64,000 nt of DNA from Nitrospirota bacterium (GTDB lineage Bacteria; Nitrospirota; UBA9217), in assembly GCA_029858565.1 (NCBI GenBank), contig JAOUEV010000010.1:1-64000 (forward strand), written 5' to 3'. Both the position numbers and the translations under genes were made by a program. The notes beneath the pieces are model-generated. The model was not told the DNA's origin and did no database searches. It worked only from the letters and a program-made list of their open reading frames with translations. Shown in pieces: positions 33,545 to 40,889 of this stretch (position 1 is its first letter; each line of letters opens with the position of its first letter).

Positions 33545-34549
33545 TTAGTGCGTCAACTCCCTCAGCTTGGGAATGAGCCGCTCGTACTGCTCCACCGGGA
33601 TCTGGGAGTGCCACTTGCCGCTCACGACGCCGATGCCGATCACCAGGTAGAACAGGCCCACGAGCAGCGCAACGTAGATCGCGGGTTTGAGCACTTTGAT
33701 CGTCTTACCCGTGTTCGCGGTCATGTCCAGCGCGCCCGGCGACGGACAGGAGCTCACGCAGGTCATGCAGCCAAAGCACTCTGCGGACCTCACGACCTCG
33801 GTCTTCTCCACGTCGATCAGGGCCGGGCAGGAACGGGTGCAGGCGCCGCAATGGGTGCACTGCGATTCGCTCCGCCGCACCTTCACCGGGCTCCAGCGCG
33901 ACAGCAGTCCCAGGAGCGCTCCGTAGGGGCAGAGATACCGGCACCAGAAGTTCTTGTAGAGCAGGGACAGCACCGCGAGACCGCCGATCACCCACATGCT
34001 CAACACCGACATGTCGGTGAAGAACTTGAGCATCTTCACGTCCGCGATCACGTAATAATCGGACATGAAGAACATGACGATCATGGTGGTGCCCATGGCG
34101 AACACGATGATGTAGAAGAAGAAGGTGAACAGTGCGTACTTGATGCTCCGGAGGCCGATGTCAGTGTACCGCTCGACCCGGAAGTTCTTTCCGAAGATCT
34201 TTTCCCCTGCCATCCAGACATACTGCGAGGCCGTGCCGATAGGGCAGATCCAGCCGCAGAATCCCTTCTTGAGCGCCAGGGACACGCCGCAGATAGCGAT
34301 GAACATGATGACGCCCGAAGGATGGACCGGCTCGATATTCCCGGTCATCACAAAATACTTGAAGGCCATGAGCCCGCCGATGGGCAGATAGGCGTCAACC
34401 GACGGCGGACGCTGCACAAATGGCTGCGTCGGGTCCTCGAAGTGGAGCACAAAGCGGTAGAACTGCCAGCCGGCGACGAGCGTGATCAGCAGGAACGCGG
34501 CCTGAACCGCGTAGCGCATATAGCGAATGGAGGCTCTTGTATCGTTCAT
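33545..34549 (-). CDS. NapH/NosR-type membrane polyferredoxin
   Basis: A 334-residue protein with about six membrane helices, two CxxxCP motifs (FCGWICPIG about residue 97; FWCRYLCPYG about 203) and two [4Fe-4S] motifs in a cytoplasmic loop (CTHCGACTRSCP about 230 and CFGCMTCVSSCP about 259). NapH, NosR and YccM proteins with this design carry electrons between quinol and periplasmic or cytoplasmic partners. No nap or nos genes are near, so the partner is unknown. Confidence 0.85.
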   Translation of the reverse strand: MNDTRASIRYMRYAVQAAFLLITLVAGWQFYRFVLHFEDPTQPFVQRPPSVDAYLPIGGLMAFKYFVMTGNIEPVHPSGVIMFIAICGVSLALKKGFCGWICPIGTASQYVWMAGEKIFGKNFRVERYTDIGLRSIKYALFTFFFYIIVFAMGTTMIVMFFMSDYYVIADVKMLKFFTDMSVLSMWVIGGLAVLSLLYKNFWCRYLCPYGALLGLLSRWSPVKVRRSESQCTHCGACTRSCPALIDVEKTEVVRSAECFGCMTCVSSCPSPGALDMTANTGKTIKVLKPAIYVALLVGLFYLVIGIGVVSGKWHSQIPVEQYERLIPKLRELTH

Positions 34550-34610
34550 GCAAGGAGTATAGCACCCGCGGCAGGCAGCGGACTATGACGGGTATCATAA
34601 AGCGGGGCGA

Positions 34611-34641
34611 AAAAAATGGCGAGGATCGGTTCCTCGCCATT
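34611..34641 (-). terminator. Rho-independent terminator of the 34707 gene
   Basis: An 11-base perfect stem (AATGGCGAGGA paired with TCCTCGCCATT) with a 5-base loop, followed by six Ts on the minus strand. Confidence 0.8.
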
Positions 34642-34706
34642 AAGCGCTCATGGTTCCATGACCCGGTCGAGGGCCATGGCGTTGGTTCACCTGCTGAAAC
34701 GGCTGG

Positions 34707-34937
34707 TCACCGCCTGGTTATGATCTTCTGAATGTTCAGCACCCGGTTCAGTTCGGTCGGATCCACTGCGCCCATGCGCACGAGAATGTCGCCGATCAGT
34801 CCCTTGCTGTATTTCTGGTGCTCCAGGGCAAAATCCAGGTCCTGGGGCACAATGTACTCCCCTGCCACCAGCATGGTCCCGATAGGCGGCGCCATGGCTT
34901 TATCTATTTCGATCTCCCTGTTCTTTCTTTCTCCCAT
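34707..34937 (-). CDS. Stand-alone pilus-ATPase N-domain-like protein
   Basis: A 76-residue protein whose core (GTMLVAGEYIVPQDLDFALE to GLIGDILVRMGAVDPTELNR) matches the helical GspE/PilB N-terminal (MshEN-like) module. In some pilus ATPases that module binds c-di-GMP; here it stands alone with no ATPase attached. The same motif pattern (ILVxMGAI) recurs in the DUF4388 proteins at 51 and 54.7 kb. It has its own promoter with an operator-like palindrome and its own terminator. The start at 34937 is favoured over one 24 bases upstream on composition. Confidence 0.6.
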   Translation of the reverse strand: MGERKNREIEIDKAMAPPIGTMLVAGEYIVPQDLDFALEHQKYSKGLIGDILVRMGAVDPTELNRVLNIQKIITRR

Positions 34938-34964
34938 GCTCCCCACACCCTTTCCCTGCAAGAT

Positions 34965-35023
34965 CAGACAACTAATATAAATTGTCTGGCCACTATTTTA
35001 TAGTTGCAATACCTGATTGTCAA
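34965..35023 (-). promoter_or_regulatory. Promoter and inverted repeat upstream of the 34707 gene
   Basis: On the minus strand TTGACA (35023-35018) and TAAAAT (35000-34995) are 17 bases apart. An inverted repeat CAGACAA/TTGTCTG (34965-34971 and 34982-34988) with a 10-base gap lies across the expected start of transcription, so a repressor site is likely. The next 130 bases toward lplA are AT-rich with no gene. Confidence 0.65.
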
Positions 35024-35161
35024 GGGAAAGTTGCCGAATAAAGTGAATATTATGTGTCCTTAATAAGATAGCAAATCGAATGAAATCAACATGTTATTGT
35101 GTTTTCGAAAAAAGACATTTGGAAGATTTCCATATTGGAATGAGTTTCGTTCATGATCCTA

Positions 35162-35905
35162 CTAGCTGCTGCGTTGCTGATCATCCAACAGGGTTATGCC
35201 GAGAGCGCTGGAAAATCCCGCACAAAAAGCCGCCTTGACCTCATGCAGCGGGACCTGTTGCCGCAGTTCCCTCTCGATGGAAGTGACCTTTTCCAGCAGT
35301 TCGCCGCAGGGTATCACCTCGGCGTCGAACAAGGGATCATGGCTGATAAGGATCGATCCATGCTGCAGGAACGCTCCGGGCACGCGGCGCTGGGCGCTTC
35401 CCACGATCTTCCTTCCTGACACAACGATCTCGTACCACGAGGGAGAGGAAAAGCACGAGGGATCGCGGCTGTTTTTTTTCACCAGTTCGGCGTGCCGGCC
35501 CGTCCGCGTCACCAGTTCGGCGGGGATCCCGAGGTTCCTGAGCCCGGCCAGCAGCCCGGCGGCAATGACCTTGTACGTGCCGATCACGTCAGGAGGGAAC
35601 AAGGCGTTCCCCTCGGGGCACACGATGCTGTAGGTCAGCTCGGAATTGTGCAGCACCGCGCGTCCGCCGGTGATCCTGCGGACGACATCCACGCCCCGGC
35701 GTCGGCAGGCGTCGGCGTTCACCGCTGTTTCCAGCCGCTGGAACCTGCCGATGGAAACAGCCGGCGGGTCCCAGGCATAGAACCGGAGCACGGGCAGCGC
35801 GCCAGGCAGCAGGGCCTGCGCCAGGAGCTGCTCATCGACCGCCATGTTGTCGGATGCCCGACCCGGGCCGCTGTCGATATATCGCCACAGGTGTACGCTG
35901 TTCAT
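35162..35905 (-). CDS. Lipoate-protein ligase A family protein
   Basis: A 247-residue ligase-fold protein. Motifs are [10 protein letters not shown] (about residues 18-27), [18 protein letters not shown] (about 74-91; family RRxxGGGAVxHD) and [20 protein letters not shown] (about 161), whose Lys contacts lipoyl-AMP. LplA attaches lipoate to the E2 and H proteins. The ATG at 35905 overlaps the stop of a YeeW-like frame upstream (ATGA, see the YeiW-like entry), so it is translationally coupled and needs no ribosome site. LipM-type octanoyl transferase is an alternative. Confidence 0.8.
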   Translation of the reverse strand: MNSVHLWRYIDSGPGRASDNMAVDEQLLAQALLPGALPVLRFYAWDPPAVSIGRFQRLETAVNADACRRRGVDVVRRITGGRAVLHNSELTYSIVCPEGNALFPPDVIGTYKVIAAGLLAGLRNLGIPAELVTRTGRHAELVKKNSRDPSCFSSPSWYEIVVSGRKIVGSAQRRVPGAFLQHGSILISHDPLFDAEVIPCGELLEKVTSIERELRQQVPLHEVKAAFCAGFSSALGITLLDDQQRSS

Positions 35906-36048
35906 AGAATGGCGCAGACATATCCGCTCGTCAGATGGATGCAGGCAACGCCCGCGGGCTTTCCCTGCTCCATCCCGGGGATGGACGACGACAGCGACGG
36001 CGCAATGCAGCAGGCCCCGCATCCGATGCGGCATTCCATCCTGGGCAT
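35902..36048 (-). CDS. Truncated YeiW/YkgJ-type Cys-cluster protein
   Basis: A 48-residue reading frame, [20 protein letters not shown] through [10 protein letters not shown] to a stop after GYVCAIL. It matches the first half of YeiW (UPF0153) proteins, which are about 80-85 residues and start MECRxGCGACC...PxGKPAG. The usual second half with further Cys is missing: the stop lies in the overlap with the lipoate ligase start (ATGA). Either it is a natural short form or the gene was cut when lplA was joined. The clustered Cys suggest a metal or Fe-S site. The frame is below typical gene-calling size. Confidence 0.6.
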   Translation of the reverse strand: MPRMECRIGCGACCIAPSLSSSIPGMEQGKPAGVACIHLTSGYVCAIL

Positions 36049-36125
36049 GAGATCCGATACCTCTTTTCAATTTTCGCTGATTCTGGTATAGTCCACTTCG
36101 TTCACTTCACCTGAAGGGATAGGCC

Positions 36126-37034
36126 ATGGGCGTACTTGACAGCATCGGCAACACACCGCTCGTAAAGCTCGAATCGATCAATCCCAATCCATCGGTGCAG
36201 GTTTTTGCCAAGCTGGAAGGGAACAATCCCGGCGGATCGGTCAAGGACCGCATCGCACTTGCCATGGTCCGCGACGCGGAGCGTTCCGGATCGCTCAAGC
36301 CGGGGGATACGATCCTCGAAGCAACCTCGGGGAACACCGGCATAGGCCTTGCCATGGTCGGCGCGGCCCTGGGCTATAAGGTCATCCTCACCATGCCCGA
36401 GTGCGTGAGCCAGGAGCGCAGGAAGATCCTCGAGGCCTTCGGCGCCGAGCTCATCCTCACCAAGGGCTGCGAAGGCACCGACGGCGCGATCAAGGTCTGC
36501 CGCCGCATGCATGAAGAGAACCCGGGGAAGTACTTCATGCCCAACCAGTTCGACAATCCCGCCAATATCGCGGCGCACTACCAGACCACGGGCCTTGAGA
36601 TCATCGAGCAGACCAGGGGCAAGCTCAACGCCTTTGTCGCGGGGCTCGGCACCACCGGCACGCTCATGGGAGCAGGCAGACGGCTCAAGGAGCACGACCG
36701 GTCGATCCGCGTCGTTGCCGTCGAACCGAACCTGGGCCACAAGATCCAGGGCCTCAAGAACATGAAGGAATCGATCGTGCCGAAGAACTTCGATCCCTCG
36801 TTCCCCGACGAGAAGATCAACGTGAACGACGTCGACGCATTCGCCACCACGCGGGCACTGGCGCTCAAGGAAGGCCTGTTCGTGGGCATGAGCAGCGGCG
36901 CCGCCGCCTTCGGCGCGCTCGAGCTCGCGAAACGCATGGACCGCGGCACTATCGTCGTTATCCTGCCGGACCGCGGGGACCGCTACCTCAGCACGTCCCT
37001 GTTCACGTCGGTCTGCGCACAGTGTCCGCCGTGA
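36126..37034 (+). CDS. cysM: Cysteine synthase (CysM-type, PLP-dependent)
   Basis: A 302-residue PLP enzyme. The catalytic Lys is in GGSVKDR (about residue 41), the substrate loop is EATSGNTGIG, and the phosphate-binding loop is GLGTTGTLMG. The PLP Ser site is in GMSSGAA. It makes cysteine from O-acetylserine (or O-phosphoserine or sulfide donors) in the cytosol. The length and the C-terminal SVCAQCPP are CysM-like. AAGGGATAGG precedes the ATG. It is divergent from the lipoate ligase, and a sulfur-relay operon lies 6 kb away. Confidence 0.9.
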   Translation: MGVLDSIGNTPLVKLESINPNPSVQVFAKLEGNNPGGSVKDRIALAMVRDAERSGSLKPGDTILEATSGNTGIGLAMVGAALGYKVILTMPECVSQERRKILEAFGAELILTKGCEGTDGAIKVCRRMHEENPGKYFMPNQFDNPANIAAHYQTTGLEIIEQTRGKLNAFVAGLGTTGTLMGAGRRLKEHDRSIRVVAVEPNLGHKIQGLKNMKESIVPKNFDPSFPDEKINVNDVDAFATTRALALKEGLFVGMSSGAAAFGALELAKRMDRGTIVVILPDRGDRYLSTSLFTSVCAQCPP

Positions 37035-37052
37035 GTTTTGCAATGGCCTTTT

Positions 37053-37280
37053 GCCACGGAAGAACCGGAAAAATCAAAAGCTGCTCTTTGACACTGGAGC
37101 TCTAAATCCAGAAGCTTTTCTTTGACACTGAAGACTCTGAGAACGGCTATGATAACGGCGAATAAAACTTTAGTCACGGAAGATTCTGAAAAACCGGAGC
37201 AGGAAGATTTATCCTGCCTCTTCATAGCCTCTATCCGCCTCTTCCGTGGCAAACGATCCGTCAGTGTCCTCAGTGTCTAA
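37053..37280. repeat. MITE-like palindromic element, 'GCCACGGA' family, copy A
   Basis: Begins GCCACGGAAGAACCGG and ends CTTCCGTGGC, giving terminal inverted repeats, with subterminal GACACTGAAGACTCTG and a complementary CAGTGTCCTCAGTGTC beyond. It is shared with copy B at 38479-38680; the core TTTATCCTGCCTCTTCATAG is identical. It carries no gene. Confidence 0.75.
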
Positions 37281-37283
37281 ACC

Positions 37284-38447
37284 TTATTCCGGTTTCCGTA
37301 GCTCACGCTTCGTTCCCAGATAGATATCATACTCCAGCAAACGACATTCGATGCCGCTGTTCCAGAACGGTATCTTCCGTTTGCTCTTCAACCCGATCTT
37401 CTTCGCCAGACCCGGATTGCCGGTGAACACATACCCCCGATAGCCCTGGCACTTCTGCTTCAGGAAATCGCCGATAGCTTCATAGACACCCTCCAGCTGC
37501 CGGATCTCTCCCATCCTCTCCCCGTATTCGGGATTCATCACCACCGCGCCGCCGCCGGCCGGGATGTCCGTTTCCGCAAAATCGCAGACCTTGAACTCGA
37601 TCAGGTGATCAACACCCGCGGTCAAGGCGTTCTTCTTCGCGGCGTCCACGGCCGCGGGGTCGATGTCCGTGGCGATGATCCTGGCGCCCAATTCCTTTTT
37701 CGCGGCCTTCCTGGCCTCGTCGCGCAGCAGCTTCCATTGCGTTTCATCATGGCCGAGCAGGTGCATGAATCCGAAGTTCGTTCGCAGCAGCCCCGGGGCC
37801 CGGTTCAGACCGATAAGCGCCGCCTCGATCGCGAGCGTTCCGCTCCCGGTCATGGGGTTCACAAAGCTCCCCTCGCCTGACCAGCCTGTCGCAAGCACCA
37901 CTCCGGCGGCCAGCGTTTCCTGCATGGGCGCGGCCATGGGGATCTTGCGATACCCGCGGCGGGACAGGGGCTCGCCCGAGGTGTCGAGGTAGAGCGAGGC
38001 CCTTCCCTCGGCCCAGTAGAGATGCACCACGGTACGATCGCGCTCCGGCCCTGAATCAGGCCTTCGTCCCTGGCGCTCCTTGATCCGGTCAACGATAGCG
38101 TCCTTGCACTTGAGGCTCGCGAAGCGCTGGTCCCGGATCGACTCCATCTGGACGCTCGAGGTCACGCAGAGATATCCGTCAGCCGGGATGAAGGTCTCCC
38201 AGGGGATCATTTTCACTCCCCGGTAGAGCTCGTCGGCCATCGCCGCCCTGAACTGCGCGAGTTCCACAAGCACGCGGTGTCCTGTGCGGATGCGAAGGTT
38301 CAGCACCATCGCGTCGCGCATATCTCCCTCGGTCTCGACCCCGGCGTTCCCTGCAGCAAGAACCGGAAATCCCAGGCCGGCCAGTTCCTGCGAAAGGATC
38401 GGCGGGATGCCCTTGGAGCAGGTTATGAGTATTCTGGATTTTTTCAT
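37284..38447 (-). CDS. THUMP-domain class I RNA methyltransferase (RlmL N-terminal-like)
   Basis: A 387-residue methyltransferase. An N-terminal ferredoxin-like/THUMP region (residues about 1-160, with ILITCSKGIPPILSQEL) is followed by a Rossmann SAM-binding domain with FVNPMTGSGTLAIEAAL (about 196) and IIATDIDPAAVDAAK. The catalytic motif is MNPEYGERMG (about 307), a variant of NPPYG. This layout matches the YpsC/RlmL-N group that methylate guanine N2 in 23S rRNA. It sits exactly between two copies of a palindromic repeat, which may mark a past insertion or duplication. Confidence 0.85.
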   Translation of the reverse strand: MKKSRILITCSKGIPPILSQELAGLGFPVLAAGNAGVETEGDMRDAMVLNLRIRTGHRVLVELAQFRAAMADELYRGVKMIPWETFIPADGYLCVTSSVQMESIRDQRFASLKCKDAIVDRIKERQGRRPDSGPERDRTVVHLYWAEGRASLYLDTSGEPLSRRGYRKIPMAAPMQETLAAGVVLATGWSGEGSFVNPMTGSGTLAIEAALIGLNRAPGLLRTNFGFMHLLGHDETQWKLLRDEARKAAKKELGARIIATDIDPAAVDAAKKNALTAGVDHLIEFKVCDFAETDIPAGGGAVVMNPEYGERMGEIRQLEGVYEAIGDFLKQKCQGYRGYVFTGNPGLAKKIGLKSKRKIPFWNSGIECRLLEYDIYLGTKRELRKPE

Positions 38448-38478
38448 AATAACGGCGGATCTCGTTTAAAACCTTTTA

Positions 38479-38680
38479 GCCACGGAAAAACCGGAAAAGT
38501 CAAAAGCTGTTCTTTGACACTGAAGACTCTGAGAACGGCTATGATAACGGCGGATAAAACTTTAGCCCCGGTAGGTTCTGAACGAAACCGGAACAGGAAG
38601 ATTTATCCTGCCTCTTCATAGCCTCTATCCGCCTCTTCCGTGGCAAAAGGTTCTTTTCAGTGTCCTCAGTGTCCAAACCT
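38479..38680. repeat. MITE-like palindromic element, 'GCCACGGA' family, copy B
   Basis: A near-identical, slightly shorter version of the element at 37053-37280, in direct orientation, separated from copy A by the methyltransferase gene. Ends CTTCCGTGGC at 38635-38644 plus the shared CAGTGTCCTCAGTGTC tail. Confidence 0.75.
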
Positions 38681-38978
38681 ATTCCGGTTCAATCGTCGCG
38701 ATCAGCGAATAGGATATGAGCTGGTCGCGGTGATGCTCGGCCTGTTCGAGCGGCTCGACCGCGCAGAGCGCCACTCCATTGTTATGGGCCTCGATCATGA
38801 TGCGCACGCACTCTTCCTCGCCGAACCGGAACACGCGCATGAGCGCCTTCACCACATGCTCCATGGAGTTCTTGTCGTCATTATGCAGCAGGACCTTATA
38901 CCGCGGGATGTGCGTTGCCTGGCGTTCGATGACCGTCGAGGTCTTGGGGGATGATGCGGCTGCCGAGGCGATAAACAT
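38679..38978 (-). CDS. clpS: ATP-dependent Clp protease adaptor ClpS
   Basis: A 99-residue adaptor. The N-terminal tail is disordered and Ser/Ala-rich (about 1-20). The core is YKVLLHNDDKNSMEHVVKAL (about 28-47; N-degron pocket DDxxxxxxVV) followed by CVRIMIEAHNNGVALCAVEP. ClpS delivers N-end-rule substrates to ClpAP. No clpA is adjacent. The stop codon lies at the edge of repeat copy B. Confidence 0.88.
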   Translation of the reverse strand: MFIASAAASSPKTSTVIERQATHIPRYKVLLHNDDKNSMEHVVKALMRVFRFGEEECVRIMIEAHNNGVALCAVEPLEQAEHHRDQLISYSLIATIEPE

Positions 38979-39117
38979 GGTAGGGGACCTTAATACAGAG
39001 ATCGGAAAAAATCAAGAAGAATAGCGCCGCTTTTGTCCTATGAACAGCGGGATCAGGGCAGAGGAACCTCGAGTTCATCCAGAGACGCTGAACTGCCGGA
39101 AAAGCCGCTCCTAGCCC

Positions 39118-39180
39118 GCTAATCCTTACTTGCGTTTCTTACTCCTCTAGCCCTTGTTCTGATTCTTTAAACCTTCCCTG
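39118..39180. repeat. 'CTTACTCCTCTAGCCC' family intergenic sequence
   Basis: CTTACTCCTCTAGCCCTTGT at 39138-39157 is the same as 16289-16308. It overlaps the 3' end of the following membrane-protein gene. Confidence 0.45.
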
Positions 39181-39543
39181 CAGCTTGAACGCCGCTTCGG
39201 CCGCGCGGACCGCGATCCAGAGGATGATGACCGCGAGGACAAGGTTGGTCCCGCCTTCGGCCATGACCCCGAGGCGGTTCAGGACCGTGACGATGCAGGC
39301 AAGGAGCGACAGAACTACAAGGAGCGACGCGGCTACGCGGGATTGCCAGCGGTACAGGATGAAACCGAGAACACCGAACAGCGCGGCGTCGGTCAGCATG
39401 GCCGGGGACAGATAGAGGCCGATGCCTCCCTGCAGCAGAGCAACAATGAAAAAGGCGAGCGAGCTGTGACGGATCGTCCGAAGGGCTTCGTCGCGGCTGG
39501 TGATCCTGCGGAAAAAACCCCGCCGTGCCTGTTGGTCCGCCAT
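39139..39543 (-). CDS. Small membrane protein of unknown function
   Basis: A 134-residue protein with four hydrophobic helices (about 26-47, 52-67, 72-92, 100-118) and charged ends. There is no recognisable family motif. CAGGAGG precedes the ATG. The stop overlaps a dispersed repeat sequence, so the last few codons may be repeat-derived. It is 39 bases downstream of the cytochrome gene on the same strand and could be part of that transcript. Confidence 0.6.
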   Translation of the reverse strand: MADQQARRGFFRRITSRDEALRTIRHSSLAFFIVALLQGGIGLYLSPAMLTDAALFGVLGFILYRWQSRVAASLLVVLSLLACIVTVLNRLGVMAEGGTNLVLAVIILWIAVRAAEAAFKLQGRFKESEQGLEE

Positions 39544-39582
39544 TGGTCGCCTCCTGCCGGAACCGCGTCCGCTCGTCCCGGC

Positions 39583-40356
39583 CTACCGGGCCGAGTGGCA
39601 GTTCCCGCAGATATCCATGGATGACTGCATGGGAAATCGTATCATCTGGGGGGAATCGCCGCTGTGCGGATCATGGCAGCTCGCGCAGGTGAAACGCTTG
39701 CCTTTGCGCGCCGGGTCCTTGATCTTTCTCTTCTCGCCGTGGTCCTTGCCCGCGCCCAGGGGATGGCCCTTCCCGGCCGTGCCGCTGATCAGATGCGGCT
39801 TTGACAGGATCTGTGCGTGGCAGAGACAGCAGATGCGGACCGGCTCGGCAAGCAGCAGGGAGTCAGTGCGCGACGAGTGGGGCGTGTGGCACTGGAGGCA
39901 GAGGCCGGCGGATACCGGCCCGTGCATGACCTTCCTCGTGAACATGCCGCGGTCGTGGCAGCCGAAGCACAGCTCGGGCACCGTAGTGGTGAGCAGCCGT
40001 GCGTTCTTGGAGCCGTGGGGATTATGGCAGGAGCTGCATCCCATGTCCAGGGCCGGATGCTTGAACTTGTTCGTGAACATCTTCGAATCATGACAGGAGA
40101 AGCAGAGCTCGGGCTGGTCGGCGAGCAGGCCCCGCTTTACCGAGTTCGTGATACGGTGGGGAACATCGGCAGCGTCGATCCCCACATGGCAGCTGGGACA
40201 GCCCATGGACACGGCGGTGTGGACCTGCAGGCCCTCGATCATCTCGCCGTGGCACAGGAGACAGTCGATCTCATCCTTGGCTGAGGCAGGACCGGGACCG
40301 CCTGCTGATGCCGCCGCAAGCGCAAGGAACAGCGTAATGATGCGCAACACGTTCAT
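39583..40356 (-). CDS. Nonaheme c-type cytochrome
   Basis: A 257-residue exported cytochrome. A signal peptide (about residues 1-24, MNVLRIITLFLALAAASA) precedes nine CxxCH heme sites: CLLCH, CPSCH, CFSCH, CSSCH, CFGCH, CLQCH, CCLCH, CASCH and CGNCH. The paired spacing and NPHG/TPHS/DPHSG sequences are those of the doubled CxxCH (cytochrome c7/c554-like or NrfB-like) multiheme class. It would carry electrons in the periplasm. The ATG at 40356 has GAGGG six bases upstream. It is the next gene after hgcB on the same strand, 240 bases away. Confidence 0.85.
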   Translation of the reverse strand: MNVLRIITLFLALAAASAGGPGPASAKDEIDCLLCHGEMIEGLQVHTAVSMGCPSCHVGIDAADVPHRITNSVKRGLLADQPELCFSCHDSKMFTNKFKHPALDMGCSSCHNPHGSKNARLLTTTVPELCFGCHDRGMFTRKVMHGPVSAGLCLQCHTPHSSRTDSLLLAEPVRICCLCHAQILSKPHLISGTAGKGHPLGAGKDHGEKRKIKDPARKGKRFTCASCHDPHSGDSPQMIRFPMQSSMDICGNCHSAR

Positions 40357-40598
40357 AACGACCCTCGTGACCACCCTGTACCGCCACTACGATCAGGAAG
40401 CAGCGACGATTCCCGGCGCCGATCGACCTGGCGGACAAAATCAACTATAGGCAATTCGAGGGTGCTTGTCAAGCAAAGGAACGAAAGCGGCGAGGTTGCA
40501 TTTAGTTGCAACTAAAGCGCGGCATTCAGCACTGGCCCATCACCGCCTGCCGGGCACGGAGGTCGTCACAATTCTTCCTGCGGCAGCAATGCCTGTCC

Positions 40599-40889
40599 TC
40601 AGCAGCATGCCGGCCCGGAATCGCCGCACCCGCAGGTCGGCTCGCCTCCGATGATCATGCTGTTGATCAAGGCGGCCGCGCATCCCACGCCGGCGTTCAC
40701 GGTGATGGCCTTGAACTCGCAGTTCAGGGCGCAGGCGCCGCACTCCATGCACTTGTCGCGGTCAGTGACCTTGGCGCGGCGGGCCTCCATTTCGAACACC
40801 CCGTGCGGGCAGACCTCCACGCACCGTCCGCAGCCTTCGCACCTGTTCTCATCATAGGCAAGCGAAACCGTATTGGCCAGATATTTCAT
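40599..40889 (-). CDS. hgcB: HgcB, mercury-methylation ferredoxin
   Basis: A 96-residue ferredoxin with two [4Fe-4S] motifs: CEGCGRCVEVC (Cys17, 20, 23, then 27) and CMECGACALNC (Cys47, 50, 53, then 57). It has an extra Cys70 in GVGCAA, as in HgcB, and C-terminal thiols at Cys86, 88, 95 and 96, ending GPACC. HgcB reduces the corrinoid of HgcA and is thought to bind Hg(II) through its extra Cys. The VCPHGVFEME sequence and the length are HgcB-like. Its ATG overlaps the hgcA stop (ATGA), giving coupled expression. Confidence 0.9.
   Translation of the reverse strand: MKYLANTVSLAYDENRCEGCGRCVEVCPHGVFEMEARRAKVTDRDKCMECGACALNCEFKAITVNAGVGCAAALINSMIIGGEPTCGCGDSGPACC

Noticed and set aside
37053-38680. 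Composite transposon around the methyltransferase
   Set aside because: No transposase and the gene is a normal housekeeping-type RNA methyltransferase; kept only as flanking repeats.
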